Of a DNA stretch of 64,000 bases, positions 1-7,225 are shown piece by piece; position 1 is the stretch's first letter; each line of letters begins with the position of its first letter. The DNA comes from Paracoccus pantotrophus. GTDB lineage: Bacteria > Pseudomonadota > Alphaproteobacteria > Rhodobacterales > Rhodobacteraceae. Location: the NCBI RefSeq assembly GCF_008824185.1, contig NZ_CP044425.1, positions 310,001 to 374,000 of the forward strand, read 5' to 3'. The translations under genes and the position numbers were made by a program. Below the pieces are notes generated by a model. That model did not search any database. It saw only the letters and a list, made by a program, of their open reading frames with translations, and had not been told where the DNA came from.

Positions 1-1
1 T

Positions 2-298
2 TCGACCTCGGACGATCCCTCGGCCTATCGCCCGGCCGAGGAAAGCGCGGCCTGGCCGCTGGGCGACCCGATCCTGCGGCTGAAAAACCACCTGATCGCG
101 CTTGGCGTCTGGAGCGACGAACGCCACCAGCAGGCCGAGGCCCAGATCCTGGCCGAGATCACCGAACAGCAGAAGCGCGCCGAGGCCATCGGCACCCTGC
201 ACCACGGCCAGCACCCCAGCCCCGCGGACATGTTCGAGGATGTCTATGCCGAGATGCCGCCGCATCTTCTGAAGCAACGTCACGAGGCGGGGTTCTGA
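2..298 (+). CDS. bkdA1: 2-oxoisovalerate dehydrogenase E1 alpha subunit, C-terminal part
   Basis: The last 98 codons of a gene that starts before the window. The visible part begins with an STSDDPSAYRP stretch typical of E1 alpha subunits of thiamine-diphosphate branched-chain 2-oxoacid dehydrogenases, followed by an acidic, helical C-terminal region. With the E1 beta protein encoded next it would form the E1 heterotetramer that decarboxylates 2-oxo acids from valine, leucine and isoleucine and passes the acyl group to lipoyl-E2. The stop is one base before the E1 beta ATG, so the two are translationally linked. The thiamine-diphosphate binding half is outside the window. An acetoin or pyruvate E1 is less likely given the order alpha, beta, E2, E3. 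Confidence 0.85.
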   Translation, partial: STSDDPSAYRPAEESAAWPLGDPILRLKNHLIALGVWSDERHQQAEAQILAEITEQQKRAEAIGTLHHGQHPSPADMFEDVYAEMPPHLLKQRHEAGF

Positions 299-299
299 C

Positions 300-1316
300 A
301 TGGCACGCATGACGATGATCGAGGCCATCCGCGACGCGCTGGACGTGGCCATGGGCGCCGACCCCTCCGTCGTGGTCTTCGGCGAGGATGTGGGCTATTT
401 CGGCGGCGTCTTCCGCTGCACCGCCGGCTTGCAGGCGAAATACGGCAAGACCCGCTGCTTCGACACGCCGATCAACGAATCCGGCATCGTCGGCGCCGGC
501 ATCGGCATGGCCGCATACGGGCTGAAGCCGGTGGTCGAGATCCAGTTCGCCGACTACATGTATCCCGCCTATGACCAGATCGTGTCCGAGGCGGCGCGGC
601 TGCGCTATCGCTCGGCCGGGCAGTTCACCTGCCCGATGGTGGTCAGGATGCCCACCGGCGGCGGCATCTTCGGCGGCCAGACCCACAGCCAGAGCCCCGA
701 GGCGCTGTTCACCCATGTCACGGGGCTCAAGACCGTGGTGCCCTCGAACCCGCGCGACGCCAAGGGGCTGCTGCTGGCCGCCATCGAGGATCCCGACCCG
801 GTGATCTTCATGGAGCCGAAGCGGCTTTACAACGGGCCCTTCGACGGCCATCACGACCGGCCGGTCACGGCCTGGAAAAGCCATGAGCTGGGCGAGGTGC
901 CCGAGGGGCATTACACCGTCCCGCTGGGCAAGGCGGTGCTGCGCCGCCAGGGCCGGGCGGCGACGGTGCTGACCTATGGCACCATGGTCCATGTCGCGCT
1001 TGCCGCCGCCGAGGAATCCGACGTCGATGCCGAGGTGATCGACCTGCGCACCCTGCTGCCCTTGGACATGGAAACCATCCTGGCCTCGGTCAACAAGACC
1101 GGCCGCTGCCTGGTGCTGCACGAGGCGACGCTGACCTCGGGCTATGGCGCGGAACTGGCGGCGCTGGTGCAGGCGGAATGCTTCTGGCACCTGGAAGCGC
1201 CGATCCGGCGGGTGGCGGGCTGGGACACGCCCTATCCGCATACGCATGAATGGAGCTATTTCCCCGGCCCCGCACGGGTGGCCGAGGCATTGCGTCAACT
1301 GGTCGAGGTGGCCTGA
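300..1316 (+). CDS. bkdA2: 2-oxoisovalerate dehydrogenase E1 beta subunit
   Basis: 338 residues, full family length. The N-terminal half has the E1 beta signature (FGEDVGYFGG near residue 30, then an FDTPINESG segment and a GL(K)PVVEIQFADY segment). The C-terminal transketolase-like domain holds GRCLVLHEAT. It pairs with the E1 alpha subunit upstream to form the thiamine-diphosphate decarboxylase component of the branched-chain 2-oxoacid dehydrogenase complex in the cytoplasm. It starts one base after the E1 alpha stop and ends one base before the E2 ATG. No regulatory signal is visible here; the operon promoter lies upstream of the window. Confidence 0.93.
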   Translation: MARMTMIEAIRDALDVAMGADPSVVVFGEDVGYFGGVFRCTAGLQAKYGKTRCFDTPINESGIVGAGIGMAAYGLKPVVEIQFADYMYPAYDQIVSEAARLRYRSAGQFTCPMVVRMPTGGGIFGGQTHSQSPEALFTHVTGLKTVVPSNPRDAKGLLLAAIEDPDPVIFMEPKRLYNGPFDGHHDRPVTAWKSHELGEVPEGHYTVPLGKAVLRRQGRAATVLTYGTMVHVALAAAEESDVDAEVIDLRTLLPLDMETILASVNKTGRCLVLHEATLTSGYGAELAALVQAECFWHLEAPIRRVAGWDTPYPHTHEWSYFPGPARVAEALRQLVEVA

Positions 1317-1317
1317 G

Positions 1318-2613
1318 ATGGGTATTCACGCAATCCGCATGCCCGATATCGGCGAAGGCATTGCCGAGGCCGAGATTTCCGAATGGCTGGTCAAGCCCGG
1401 CGATGTCCTGCGCGAGGACGACCCGATGGTCGCCGTGATGACCGACAAGGCGACGGTGGAAATCCCCTCGCCCGTCACCGGCACGGTGGTCTGGCAGGCC
1501 GGGCAGCCCGGCGACGTGATCGCCGTCGGCGCCGAGCTGATCCGGCTGGAGGTGGACGGGCCGGGCAACGTGGCCGGCGACGCCGCCCCCCCGGCACCGG
1601 CGACGGCCGAAGCATCGGGCCCGTCGCGACAGGCCGAGACAGCGCCGCCCGATCCAGAGCCGGCGGAGGCGAAGGCCGAAGCCGCGACAGAGCAGCCCGC
1701 CCCGAAACCGGCAGCACGCCCCGCCGCCACCGCCGCGCCCCTGCGCCCCGAGGGCGAAAGGCCCATCGCCTCGCCCGCCGTGCGGGCGCGGGCCCGCGAG
1801 GCGGGGGTGGACCTGCGGCTGGTGCGCGGCTCGGGTCCGGCCGGCCGGATCGGGCACGAGGATCTGGACGCCTTCATCGCCTCGGGCGGCATCCCCGCCC
1901 CCTCGGGTCCGCAGCCCGACAATTCGGTCGAGGAGATCCGCGTCATCGGCCTGCGCCGCAAGATCGCCGAGCGGATGGAGGCCGCGAACAGCATCCCGCA
2001 GATCACCATCGTCGAGGAAATCGACGCCACGGCGGTCGAGGATCTGCGCGGCCGGATGAATGCGCAGGCCAAGGGCGCGCGGCTGACGCTGCTGCCCTTC
2101 ATCGCCCGCGCCATCGTGCGCGCCGTGCACGACCAGCCGCTGATGAACGCGCATTACGATGCCGCGGCCGGGCTGATCCGCCGCTTTGGCGGGGTGCATA
2201 TCGGCATCGCCGCGCAGACGCCCTCGGGGCTGATGGTGCCGGTGGTCCGCCATGCCGAGGCGCTGGACCTGCGCAGCCTCGCCGCCGAGATCGGGCGGCT
2301 GGGCACGGCCGCCAAGGAGGGCACGGCAAAACGCGACGAGTTGGCCGGCTCGACCATCACCATCACCTCGCTGGGGCCATTGGGCGCCATCGCCTCGACC
2401 CCGATCCTGAACGTGCCCGAGGTCGCCATCGTCGGCGTCAACCGGCTGGCGGTCCGGCCCCACTGGAACGGCGCCGCCTTCGAGCCGCGCAAGATGATGA
2501 ACCTGTCGTGCAGCTTCGACCACCGGGTGATCGACGGCTGGGACGCCGCCGTCTTCGTGGCGCGGCTGAAAGAACTGCTGGAAACCCCGGCGCTGATCTT
2601 CGTGGAGGGCTGA
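1318..2613 (+). CDS. bkdB: Dihydrolipoyl acyltransferase (E2) of branched-chain 2-oxoacid dehydrogenase
   Basis: 431 residues from the ATG one base after the E1 beta stop; a longer in-frame reading would run back into that gene and is rejected. Domains in order: one lipoyl domain (residues about 1-78, modified Lys within TDKATVEIPSP); an Ala/Pro/Glu-rich linker; a peripheral-subunit-binding domain (about 150-190, ASPAVRARAREAG...GRIGHEDL); the acyltransferase core ending with the catalytic SFDHRVIDGWDA motif (His and Asp). E2 forms the core of the complex, accepts the acyl group from E1 and transfers it to CoA. One lipoyl domain is normal for this subclass. The dihydrolipoamide dehydrogenase gene follows after 3 bases. 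Confidence 0.93.
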   Translation: MGIHAIRMPDIGEGIAEAEISEWLVKPGDVLREDDPMVAVMTDKATVEIPSPVTGTVVWQAGQPGDVIAVGAELIRLEVDGPGNVAGDAAPPAPATAEASGPSRQAETAPPDPEPAEAKAEAATEQPAPKPAARPAATAAPLRPEGERPIASPAVRARAREAGVDLRLVRGSGPAGRIGHEDLDAFIASGGIPAPSGPQPDNSVEEIRVIGLRRKIAERMEAANSIPQITIVEEIDATAVEDLRGRMNAQAKGARLTLLPFIARAIVRAVHDQPLMNAHYDAAAGLIRRFGGVHIGIAAQTPSGLMVPVVRHAEALDLRSLAAEIGRLGTAAKEGTAKRDELAGSTITITSLGPLGAIASTPILNVPEVAIVGVNRLAVRPHWNGAAFEPRKMMNLSCSFDHRVIDGWDAAVFVARLKELLETPALIFVEG

Positions 2614-2616
2614 GCG

Positions 2617-4005
2617 ATGCGCGAGATCCAATGCAGGCTGCTGGTGATCGGCGCCGGTCCGGGCGGCTATGTCTGCGCCATCCGCGCCGGGCAACTGGGC
2701 GTCGATACGGTGGTGGTTGATGCCGAGCCGCCCGGGGGAACCTGCCTGAACGTGGGCTGCATCCCCTCGAAGGCGCTGATCCATGCGGCCGAGGAGTTTC
2801 ATCGTCTTGCGCAGCTTTCCTCGGTGCCTTCGATGGGAATTTCGGCCGGTCCGGCCCGGCTGGACCTGGGGGCGACGATGGCCTGGAAGGACGGCATCGT
2901 CGAGCGGCTGACCGGCGGAGTCGCCACGCTCTTGCGCAAGGCCAAGGTGCGGCTGGTGACGGGCCGGGCGACGGTGCGCGACGGCAAGACCGTGCTGGTC
3001 GAGACGCCCGAAGGCCCGGTGCAGATCCGCACCGAGGTGCTGGTCATCGCCACCGGCTCGGAGCCGATCGAGATCCCGGCGCTGCCTTTCGGCGGCAAGG
3101 TCATCTCCTCGACCGACGCGCTGGCGCTGACCGAGGTGCCGGGCCGGCTGGCCGTGGTCGGCGGTGGCTATATCGGGCTGGAGCTGGGCATCGCCTATGC
3201 CAAGCTGGGCGCCGAAGTGACGGTGGTCGAGGCCGCGCCGCGCATCCTGCCGCAATACGATGCCGAACTGACGCGGCCGGTGGCGCAGCGCCTGACCCAG
3301 CTGGGCGTGCGGGTGCTGACCGGGGCGCGGGCCGGGGGACTGTCGGACAGCGGCGCGCTGCGCGTCGCCGGCGTGGACGGGGCCGAGGACATCCAGGCCG
3401 ACAAGGTGCTGGTGACGGTGGGCCGCCGCCCGCGCGCGACCGGTGCGGGGGTGGCGGGGCTGCGGTTGGAGATGGCGGGACCGTTCATCCGCATCGACGA
3501 GCGCTGCCGCACCTCGATGACCGGCGTGCTGGCCATCGGCGACGTGACCGGCGAGCCGATGCTGGCCCATCGCGCCATGGCCCAGGGCGAGATGGTGGCC
3601 GAGCTGGTCGCCGGCCAGCGCCGCGCCTGGGACAAGCGGGCGATCCCGGCGGTCTGCTTTACCGACCCCGAAATCGTCAGCGTCGGCATTTCCCCCGAGG
3701 AGGCCGCGGCGGCCGGGCGCGAGGTCGTGACCGGCTTTTTCCCCTTTGCCGCCAACGGCCGGGCGATGACGGCGGGCGACGAGGCGGGCTTCATCCGCGT
3801 CACCGCCCGGCCCGATACGCATGAGGTGCTGGGCATCCAGGCGGTCGGCGCCGGCGTGGCCGAGATGGCCGGCGGCTTTGCCCTGGCGCTGGAGATGGGC
3901 GCCCGGCTGGAGGACATCGCCGGCACCATCCACGCCCATCCGACCCGCGGCGAGGCGCTGCACGAAGCCTGCCTGCGCGCGCTTGGCCACGCGCTGCATA
4001 TCTGA
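2617..4005 (+). CDS. lpdA: Dihydrolipoamide dehydrogenase (E3)
   Basis: 462 residues. FAD-binding GAGPGG near residue 11, the redox-active CLNVGC disulfide at about residues 45-50, an NAD-binding GGGYIGLELG segment near residue 185, the FAD-binding AIGDVTGEPMLAHRA segment, and the C-terminal HAHPTRGEALHEA loop with the catalytic His-Glu pair. It reoxidises E2 dihydrolipoamide with NAD. As last gene of the bkd operon it is probably the complex-specific E3 (LpdV type) rather than the one serving pyruvate dehydrogenase. The start, 3 bases after the E2 stop, suits translational coupling. Confidence 0.95.
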   Translation: MREIQCRLLVIGAGPGGYVCAIRAGQLGVDTVVVDAEPPGGTCLNVGCIPSKALIHAAEEFHRLAQLSSVPSMGISAGPARLDLGATMAWKDGIVERLTGGVATLLRKAKVRLVTGRATVRDGKTVLVETPEGPVQIRTEVLVIATGSEPIEIPALPFGGKVISSTDALALTEVPGRLAVVGGGYIGLELGIAYAKLGAEVTVVEAAPRILPQYDAELTRPVAQRLTQLGVRVLTGARAGGLSDSGALRVAGVDGAEDIQADKVLVTVGRRPRATGAGVAGLRLEMAGPFIRIDERCRTSMTGVLAIGDVTGEPMLAHRAMAQGEMVAELVAGQRRAWDKRAIPAVCFTDPEIVSVGISPEEAAAAGREVVTGFFPFAANGRAMTAGDEAGFIRVTARPDTHEVLGIQAVGAGVAEMAGGFALALEMGARLEDIAGTIHAHPTRGEALHEACLRALGHALHI

Positions 4006-4072
4006 AAGGGGCATTGATCGCCGCCCCGCGATGGCGCAAACCCCTGCCGGCATGGGCACAGGAGGGATTGCG

Positions 4073-4762
4073 GTGGCACGGGTGGATTTGCGGGTCACGC
4101 TGGCCTCGCCCTGGCTGGGGGCCGATCTGGGACGGGTGCGGCGCGTGCTGTCCTTTGCCCCGCATCGCCCCGGCTTTCGCAGCGCCCGGCATATCCTGAT
4201 CCGCCAGGTCCGCGACGCCGACCTGGCCCCGGACCTGGATGCCATGGGCTGGCTGGGGGCCGAGATGGCGCGGATCGGCCATGGCGGCGACGTGGGCATG
4301 ATGACCTCGCGCGGCTTGCACCATCACCGGCTGGCCCATGCCGGGCCGGTGGCCTGCCTGGCCACCGTCGGCCTGGGCAATGCCGAGCGGGTGGGCCGGC
4401 GCCGCATGGTTTCGCCCGGCGGCTACGGCACGATCAACATCGCCCTGCTGGTCGAGGAGGGGCTGACCGATGCCGCCATGATCGAGGCGCTGAGCATCGC
4501 GGCCGAGGCCCGCACCGCCGCGGTGATGGATGCCGGGATCGCGTTGCCGACCGGGCGTGCGACCGGCACCGGCACGGATTGCATCGCGGTCGCCTGCGAT
4601 GCGGGCGGTGTCGCATTCGCCGGGCTGCACACCGCCTTGGGCGAGGCCATCGGCGCCGCGGTGCACGAGGCCGTGCTGGCAGGCGCCCTGGCCTGGGTCG
4701 CCGAGCATGGCGCCGAGCCGGCCCTGGCAGCGCCAGGTTGCACGGGAGCATTGGGTATTTAA
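4073..4762 (+). CDS. cbiZ: Adenosylcobinamide amidohydrolase (CbiZ family)
   Basis: 229 residues from a GTG start. The GTG is preferred over the ATG at 4031 because a strong ribosome binding site (AGGAGG, 4060-4065) sits 7 bases before it. The conserved CbiZ features are visible: a YGTINIALLVEEGLTDAAM segment near residue 125 and GRATGTGTDCIAVAC near residue 170. CbiZ removes the aminopropanol side chain of adenosylcobinamide to give adenosylcobyric acid, which lets bacteria and archaea salvage scavenged corrinoids. No other cobalamin gene is nearby, so it looks like a lone salvage gene behind bkd. No riboswitch was found in the 67-base gap upstream. Family assignment rests on the two motifs and the length. 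Confidence 0.75.
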   Translation: MARVDLRVTLASPWLGADLGRVRRVLSFAPHRPGFRSARHILIRQVRDADLAPDLDAMGWLGAEMARIGHGGDVGMMTSRGLHHHRLAHAGPVACLATVGLGNAERVGRRRMVSPGGYGTINIALLVEEGLTDAAMIEALSIAAEARTAAVMDAGIALPTGRATGTGTDCIAVACDAGGVAFAGLHTALGEAIGAAVHEAVLAGALAWVAEHGAEPALAAPGCTGALGI

Positions 4763-4784
4763 GGAACGAAGAAGATGGGCTTGA

Positions 4785-4860
4785 CTACCCCACATATTTT
4801 TTCTTGTGGGGTAGGTTTTGGGGCGCTATCCTGCCCCACGGGAAAAAATCCGTGGGGTAG
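4785..4860. promoter_or_regulatory. Twin palindromes upstream of the nucleotidyltransferase gene
   Basis: Two inverted repeats share the core CTACCCCAC/GTGGGGTAG. The first has perfect 10-base arms (4785-4794 and 4805-4814) around a T-rich 10-base loop. The second has 11-base arms with one G-T pair (4831-4841 and 4850-4860) around an A-rich loop. The stretch is clearly more AT-rich than its surroundings. The second ends 5 bases before the ATG at 4866, so it could be an operator, a hairpin over the ribosome binding site, or both. No function is known to me. Confidence 0.6.
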
Positions 4861-4865
4861 CCTTC

Positions 4866-5882
4866 ATGGCGCAGCATCTTTCGCCGGTGGCGGTGGCGGC
4901 CTGGACCGATCTGCTGCGGCATCTCAAGGATGCGGCGGTCAGCGAGCTGCGCGGCGTGCCGCGGCTGAAGAAGGTCGGGCGGAAGGGGTATTGGTATGAC
5001 CATTTCCGCATCGGCGACCGCACCCTCGACCGCTATATCGGCGAGGACGGCGAGGAATTGCGCGCGCGGCTGGAGCGGCTGGAGAGCCTGCGCGAGGCCG
5101 AGAAGCAGAGCCAGCGCGAACGCGCGCGCCTGATGCGCATCCTGCGGGCCGAGGGCTGCCTGATGACCGACCGCGGCTCGGGGCAGGTGATCTCGGCCAT
5201 GGCGCGGGCGGGGGTGTTCCGCCTGGGCGGCACGCTGGTCGGCACCCAGGCCTTCCGCTGCTACGAGGGCGAGTTGGGCGTGCGCATCGGCTTCGACCAG
5301 GCGGCGATGACCGACGATATCGACATCGCCAGTTTCGAACGGCTGTCCCTGGTGCTGGGCGACCAGGTGACCGAGCCGCTGGCCGAAGTGTTCCGCGAGT
5401 TGCGCTTTGCCCCCCTGCCCTCGGTCGAGGGGCAGCGGGTCTGGCGCTGGCGCCAGGGCGAGCAGCAGACGCTGGTCGAGTTCCTGACCCCCTGTTTCGA
5501 CGGCACCGAGGGGCTGCGCGACCTGCCGGCGCTTGGCGTCTCGGCGCAGAGCCTGCATTACCTGAACTTCCTGATCGCCGAGCCGATCCGGGTGCCGCTG
5601 CTTTACCGCGCCGGTTTCCTGATCCAGGTGCCGCGGCCCGAGCGTTACGCCATCCACAAGCTGATCGTCGCCGACCGCCGCCGCGACGGGCCCGATACGC
5701 TGAAGGCGCGCAAGGACCGGGCGCAGGCCGAGTTCCTGATCGAGGTTCTGGCCGAGGAGCGCCCCGAGGAATTGCACGACGCCTATGAGACGGCGATGGC
5801 GCAGGGCCCGTCCTGGCGCGCACGGCTGGCCGCGACGCTGGCGCGGATGCCGCATCTGCGCCAGCGGCTGGCTGCGCTTTAG
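4866..5882 (+). CDS. GSU2403-family nucleotidyltransferase-fold protein
   Basis: 338 residues from the ATG at 4866; an in-frame ATG at 4818 would read through the second palindrome and is less likely. Around residues 110-165 are the family hallmarks: a GVFRLGGTLVGTQAFRCYEG segment followed by MTDDIDIASF, which resembles the GT/S...DxD core of the pol-beta nucleotidyltransferase fold (NTP_transf_8 type). The N-terminal 100 residues are helical and charged, with a likely coiled coil (residues 58-85). Substrate and role are not established for this family. The stop overlaps the end of dctD on the other strand by 4 bases. A basal bacterial housekeeping role or a toxin/defence-like role are both possible; nothing nearby decides. 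Confidence 0.7.
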   Translation: MAQHLSPVAVAAWTDLLRHLKDAAVSELRGVPRLKKVGRKGYWYDHFRIGDRTLDRYIGEDGEELRARLERLESLREAEKQSQRERARLMRILRAEGCLMTDRGSGQVISAMARAGVFRLGGTLVGTQAFRCYEGELGVRIGFDQAAMTDDIDIASFERLSLVLGDQVTEPLAEVFRELRFAPLPSVEGQRVWRWRQGEQQTLVEFLTPCFDGTEGLRDLPALGVSAQSLHYLNFLIAEPIRVPLLYRAGFLIQVPRPERYAIHKLIVADRRRDGPDTLKARKDRAQAEFLIEVLAEERPEELHDAYETAMAQGPSWRARLAATLARMPHLRQRLAAL

Positions 5883-7225
5883 CCGGGGCGGAAGTCGGCG
5901 GGCTTGATGCCGTGGCGCGCCAGCTTGTCGTAGAAGGTCTTGCGCGGCAGGCGCAGCCGCGCCATCGCCTGGGTGGCATTGCCCTGCGCGAGCCGCAGCG
6001 CCTCGCGGATCAGTTCGGCCTCGTATTCCGCGACCAGGTCCGACAGGCCCGGCGCGTCGCCGCCTTCGGCCGGCGGATCGAAGGGGGTCAGGCCGAGCGC
6101 ATGGCTTTCGGCGAATTGCCGCAATTCGCGCAGGTTGCCGGGCCAGCCATGGCCGGCCAGCCGAGCCTTGACCGCGCCCGTGACCGGCGCCACCGGCAGG
6201 TTCAGCCGCGCCGCCGCTGCCAGCAGGAAATGCCTAAACAGCGCGGGGATGTCCTCGCGCCGCTCGGCCAGCGGCGGCAGGGTCAGGACGGCGCCCGACA
6301 GCCGGTAGTAGAGGTCGCTGCGAAATGCCCCCTCGCGCATCAGCCGTTCCAGGTCGGCACGGCTCGAGGCGATGACGCGCAGGTCCAGCGGCCGCGGCGC
6401 GGCGCTGCCGGGGGGCTGGATCTGGCCCGCCTCGATCAGCGCCAGCAGGCGGGCTTGCAGCGCGGGGGCAAGCGCGTCGATCTCGTCCAGATAGAGCGTG
6501 CCGCGATGCGCGGCCTCGAGCCGGCCGGGCGCGCGCGGGGTGCGGCCCTGCGGCTCGGCGCCCAGCATCTCGGATTCGAAACGCGCCTCGTCCAGCGCGG
6601 CGCAGGCGACAGGAACGAAGGCGCGGGCGCGGCGCGGACCCTGGCGGTGGATGGCGCGGGCCACGGTTTCCTTGCCCGAGCCGCCGGGGCCCAGGATCAG
6701 CACGTCGCCCCCCGCCTCGGCCAGCCGCGCCACGGTCTCGCGCAGGTGCTGCATGAAGGGGCTTTGCCCGATCAGCCGGGTCTCGCGCGCGGCGCTGTCC
6801 TGTTGCTGGCGGCGCAGGGCGCGGTTTTCCAGCACCAGGGCCCGGCTGGAGGCCGCACGCGCCAGCGCCGCCGCCAGCGTGCCGCCGCCGACCGGCTTGG
6901 CCAGGAAGTCATAGACCCCCTGCTTCAGCGCCGCGACCGCCATCGGCACATCGCCATGCCCGGTCAGCAGGATCACCGGCAGGTCGGGGTCGAGCGCGCG
7001 GATGCGTTCGAACAGCTGGAACCCGTCCATGCCGGGCATGCGCACGTCCGACAGCACCACGCCGGGCCAGTCCGGGCCAAGCCCGCCAAGCGCCGCGGCC
7101 GCATCGGTGAAGGCTTCGGCGCGAAAACCCGCCAGGTGCAGCGCCTGCATCTGCGCCTCGAGCAGGTCGGGATCGTCATCGACAAGGCGGACAAGCGGGG
7201 TATCGGGGGTGGGTGTATCGGTCAT
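5879..7225 (-). CDS. dctD: C4-dicarboxylate response regulator DctD (NtrC family, no GAFTGA)
   Basis: 448 residues. Receiver domain with phospho-acceptor Asp60 (VVLSDVRMPGMDGF); AAA+ domain with Walker A GPGGSGKETVAR and Walker B LYLDEID; C-terminal Fis-type helix-turn-helix (last 45 residues). It pairs with sensor DctB, whose stop codon it overlaps, and should activate dctA in response to C4-dicarboxylates. The unusual point: the L1 loop normally holding GAFTGA, which contacts sigma-54, is replaced by a shorter AEPQGRTPRAPGRLEAA segment. Rhodobacter capsulatus NtrC also lacks GAFTGA and works with the housekeeping sigma factor. By analogy this DctD probably does not use sigma-54, although the ATPase motifs are kept. 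Confidence 0.88.
   Translation of the reverse strand: MTDTPTPDTPLVRLVDDDPDLLEAQMQALHLAGFRAEAFTDAAAALGGLGPDWPGVVLSDVRMPGMDGFQLFERIRALDPDLPVILLTGHGDVPMAVAALKQGVYDFLAKPVGGGTLAAALARAASSRALVLENRALRRQQQDSAARETRLIGQSPFMQHLRETVARLAEAGGDVLILGPGGSGKETVARAIHRQGPRRARAFVPVACAALDEARFESEMLGAEPQGRTPRAPGRLEAAHRGTLYLDEIDALAPALQARLLALIEAGQIQPPGSAAPRPLDLRVIASSRADLERLMREGAFRSDLYYRLSGAVLTLPPLAERREDIPALFRHFLLAAAARLNLPVAPVTGAVKARLAGHGWPGNLRELRQFAESHALGLTPFDPPAEGGDAPGLSDLVAEYEAELIREALRLAQGNATQAMARLRLPRKTFYDKLARHGIKPADFRPG

Noticed and set aside
1090..4299. Very long open frame opposite the bkd genes (over 1,000 codons, minus strand)
   Set aside because: Arg/His/Gln/Gly-rich composition with no motif, opposite four well-supported genes; a GC-rich shadow frame.
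4818..4865. Upstream in-frame ATG for the nucleotidyltransferase
   Set aside because: It would translate the second palindrome into an unusual basic extension; the ATG at 4866 gives the normal family start.
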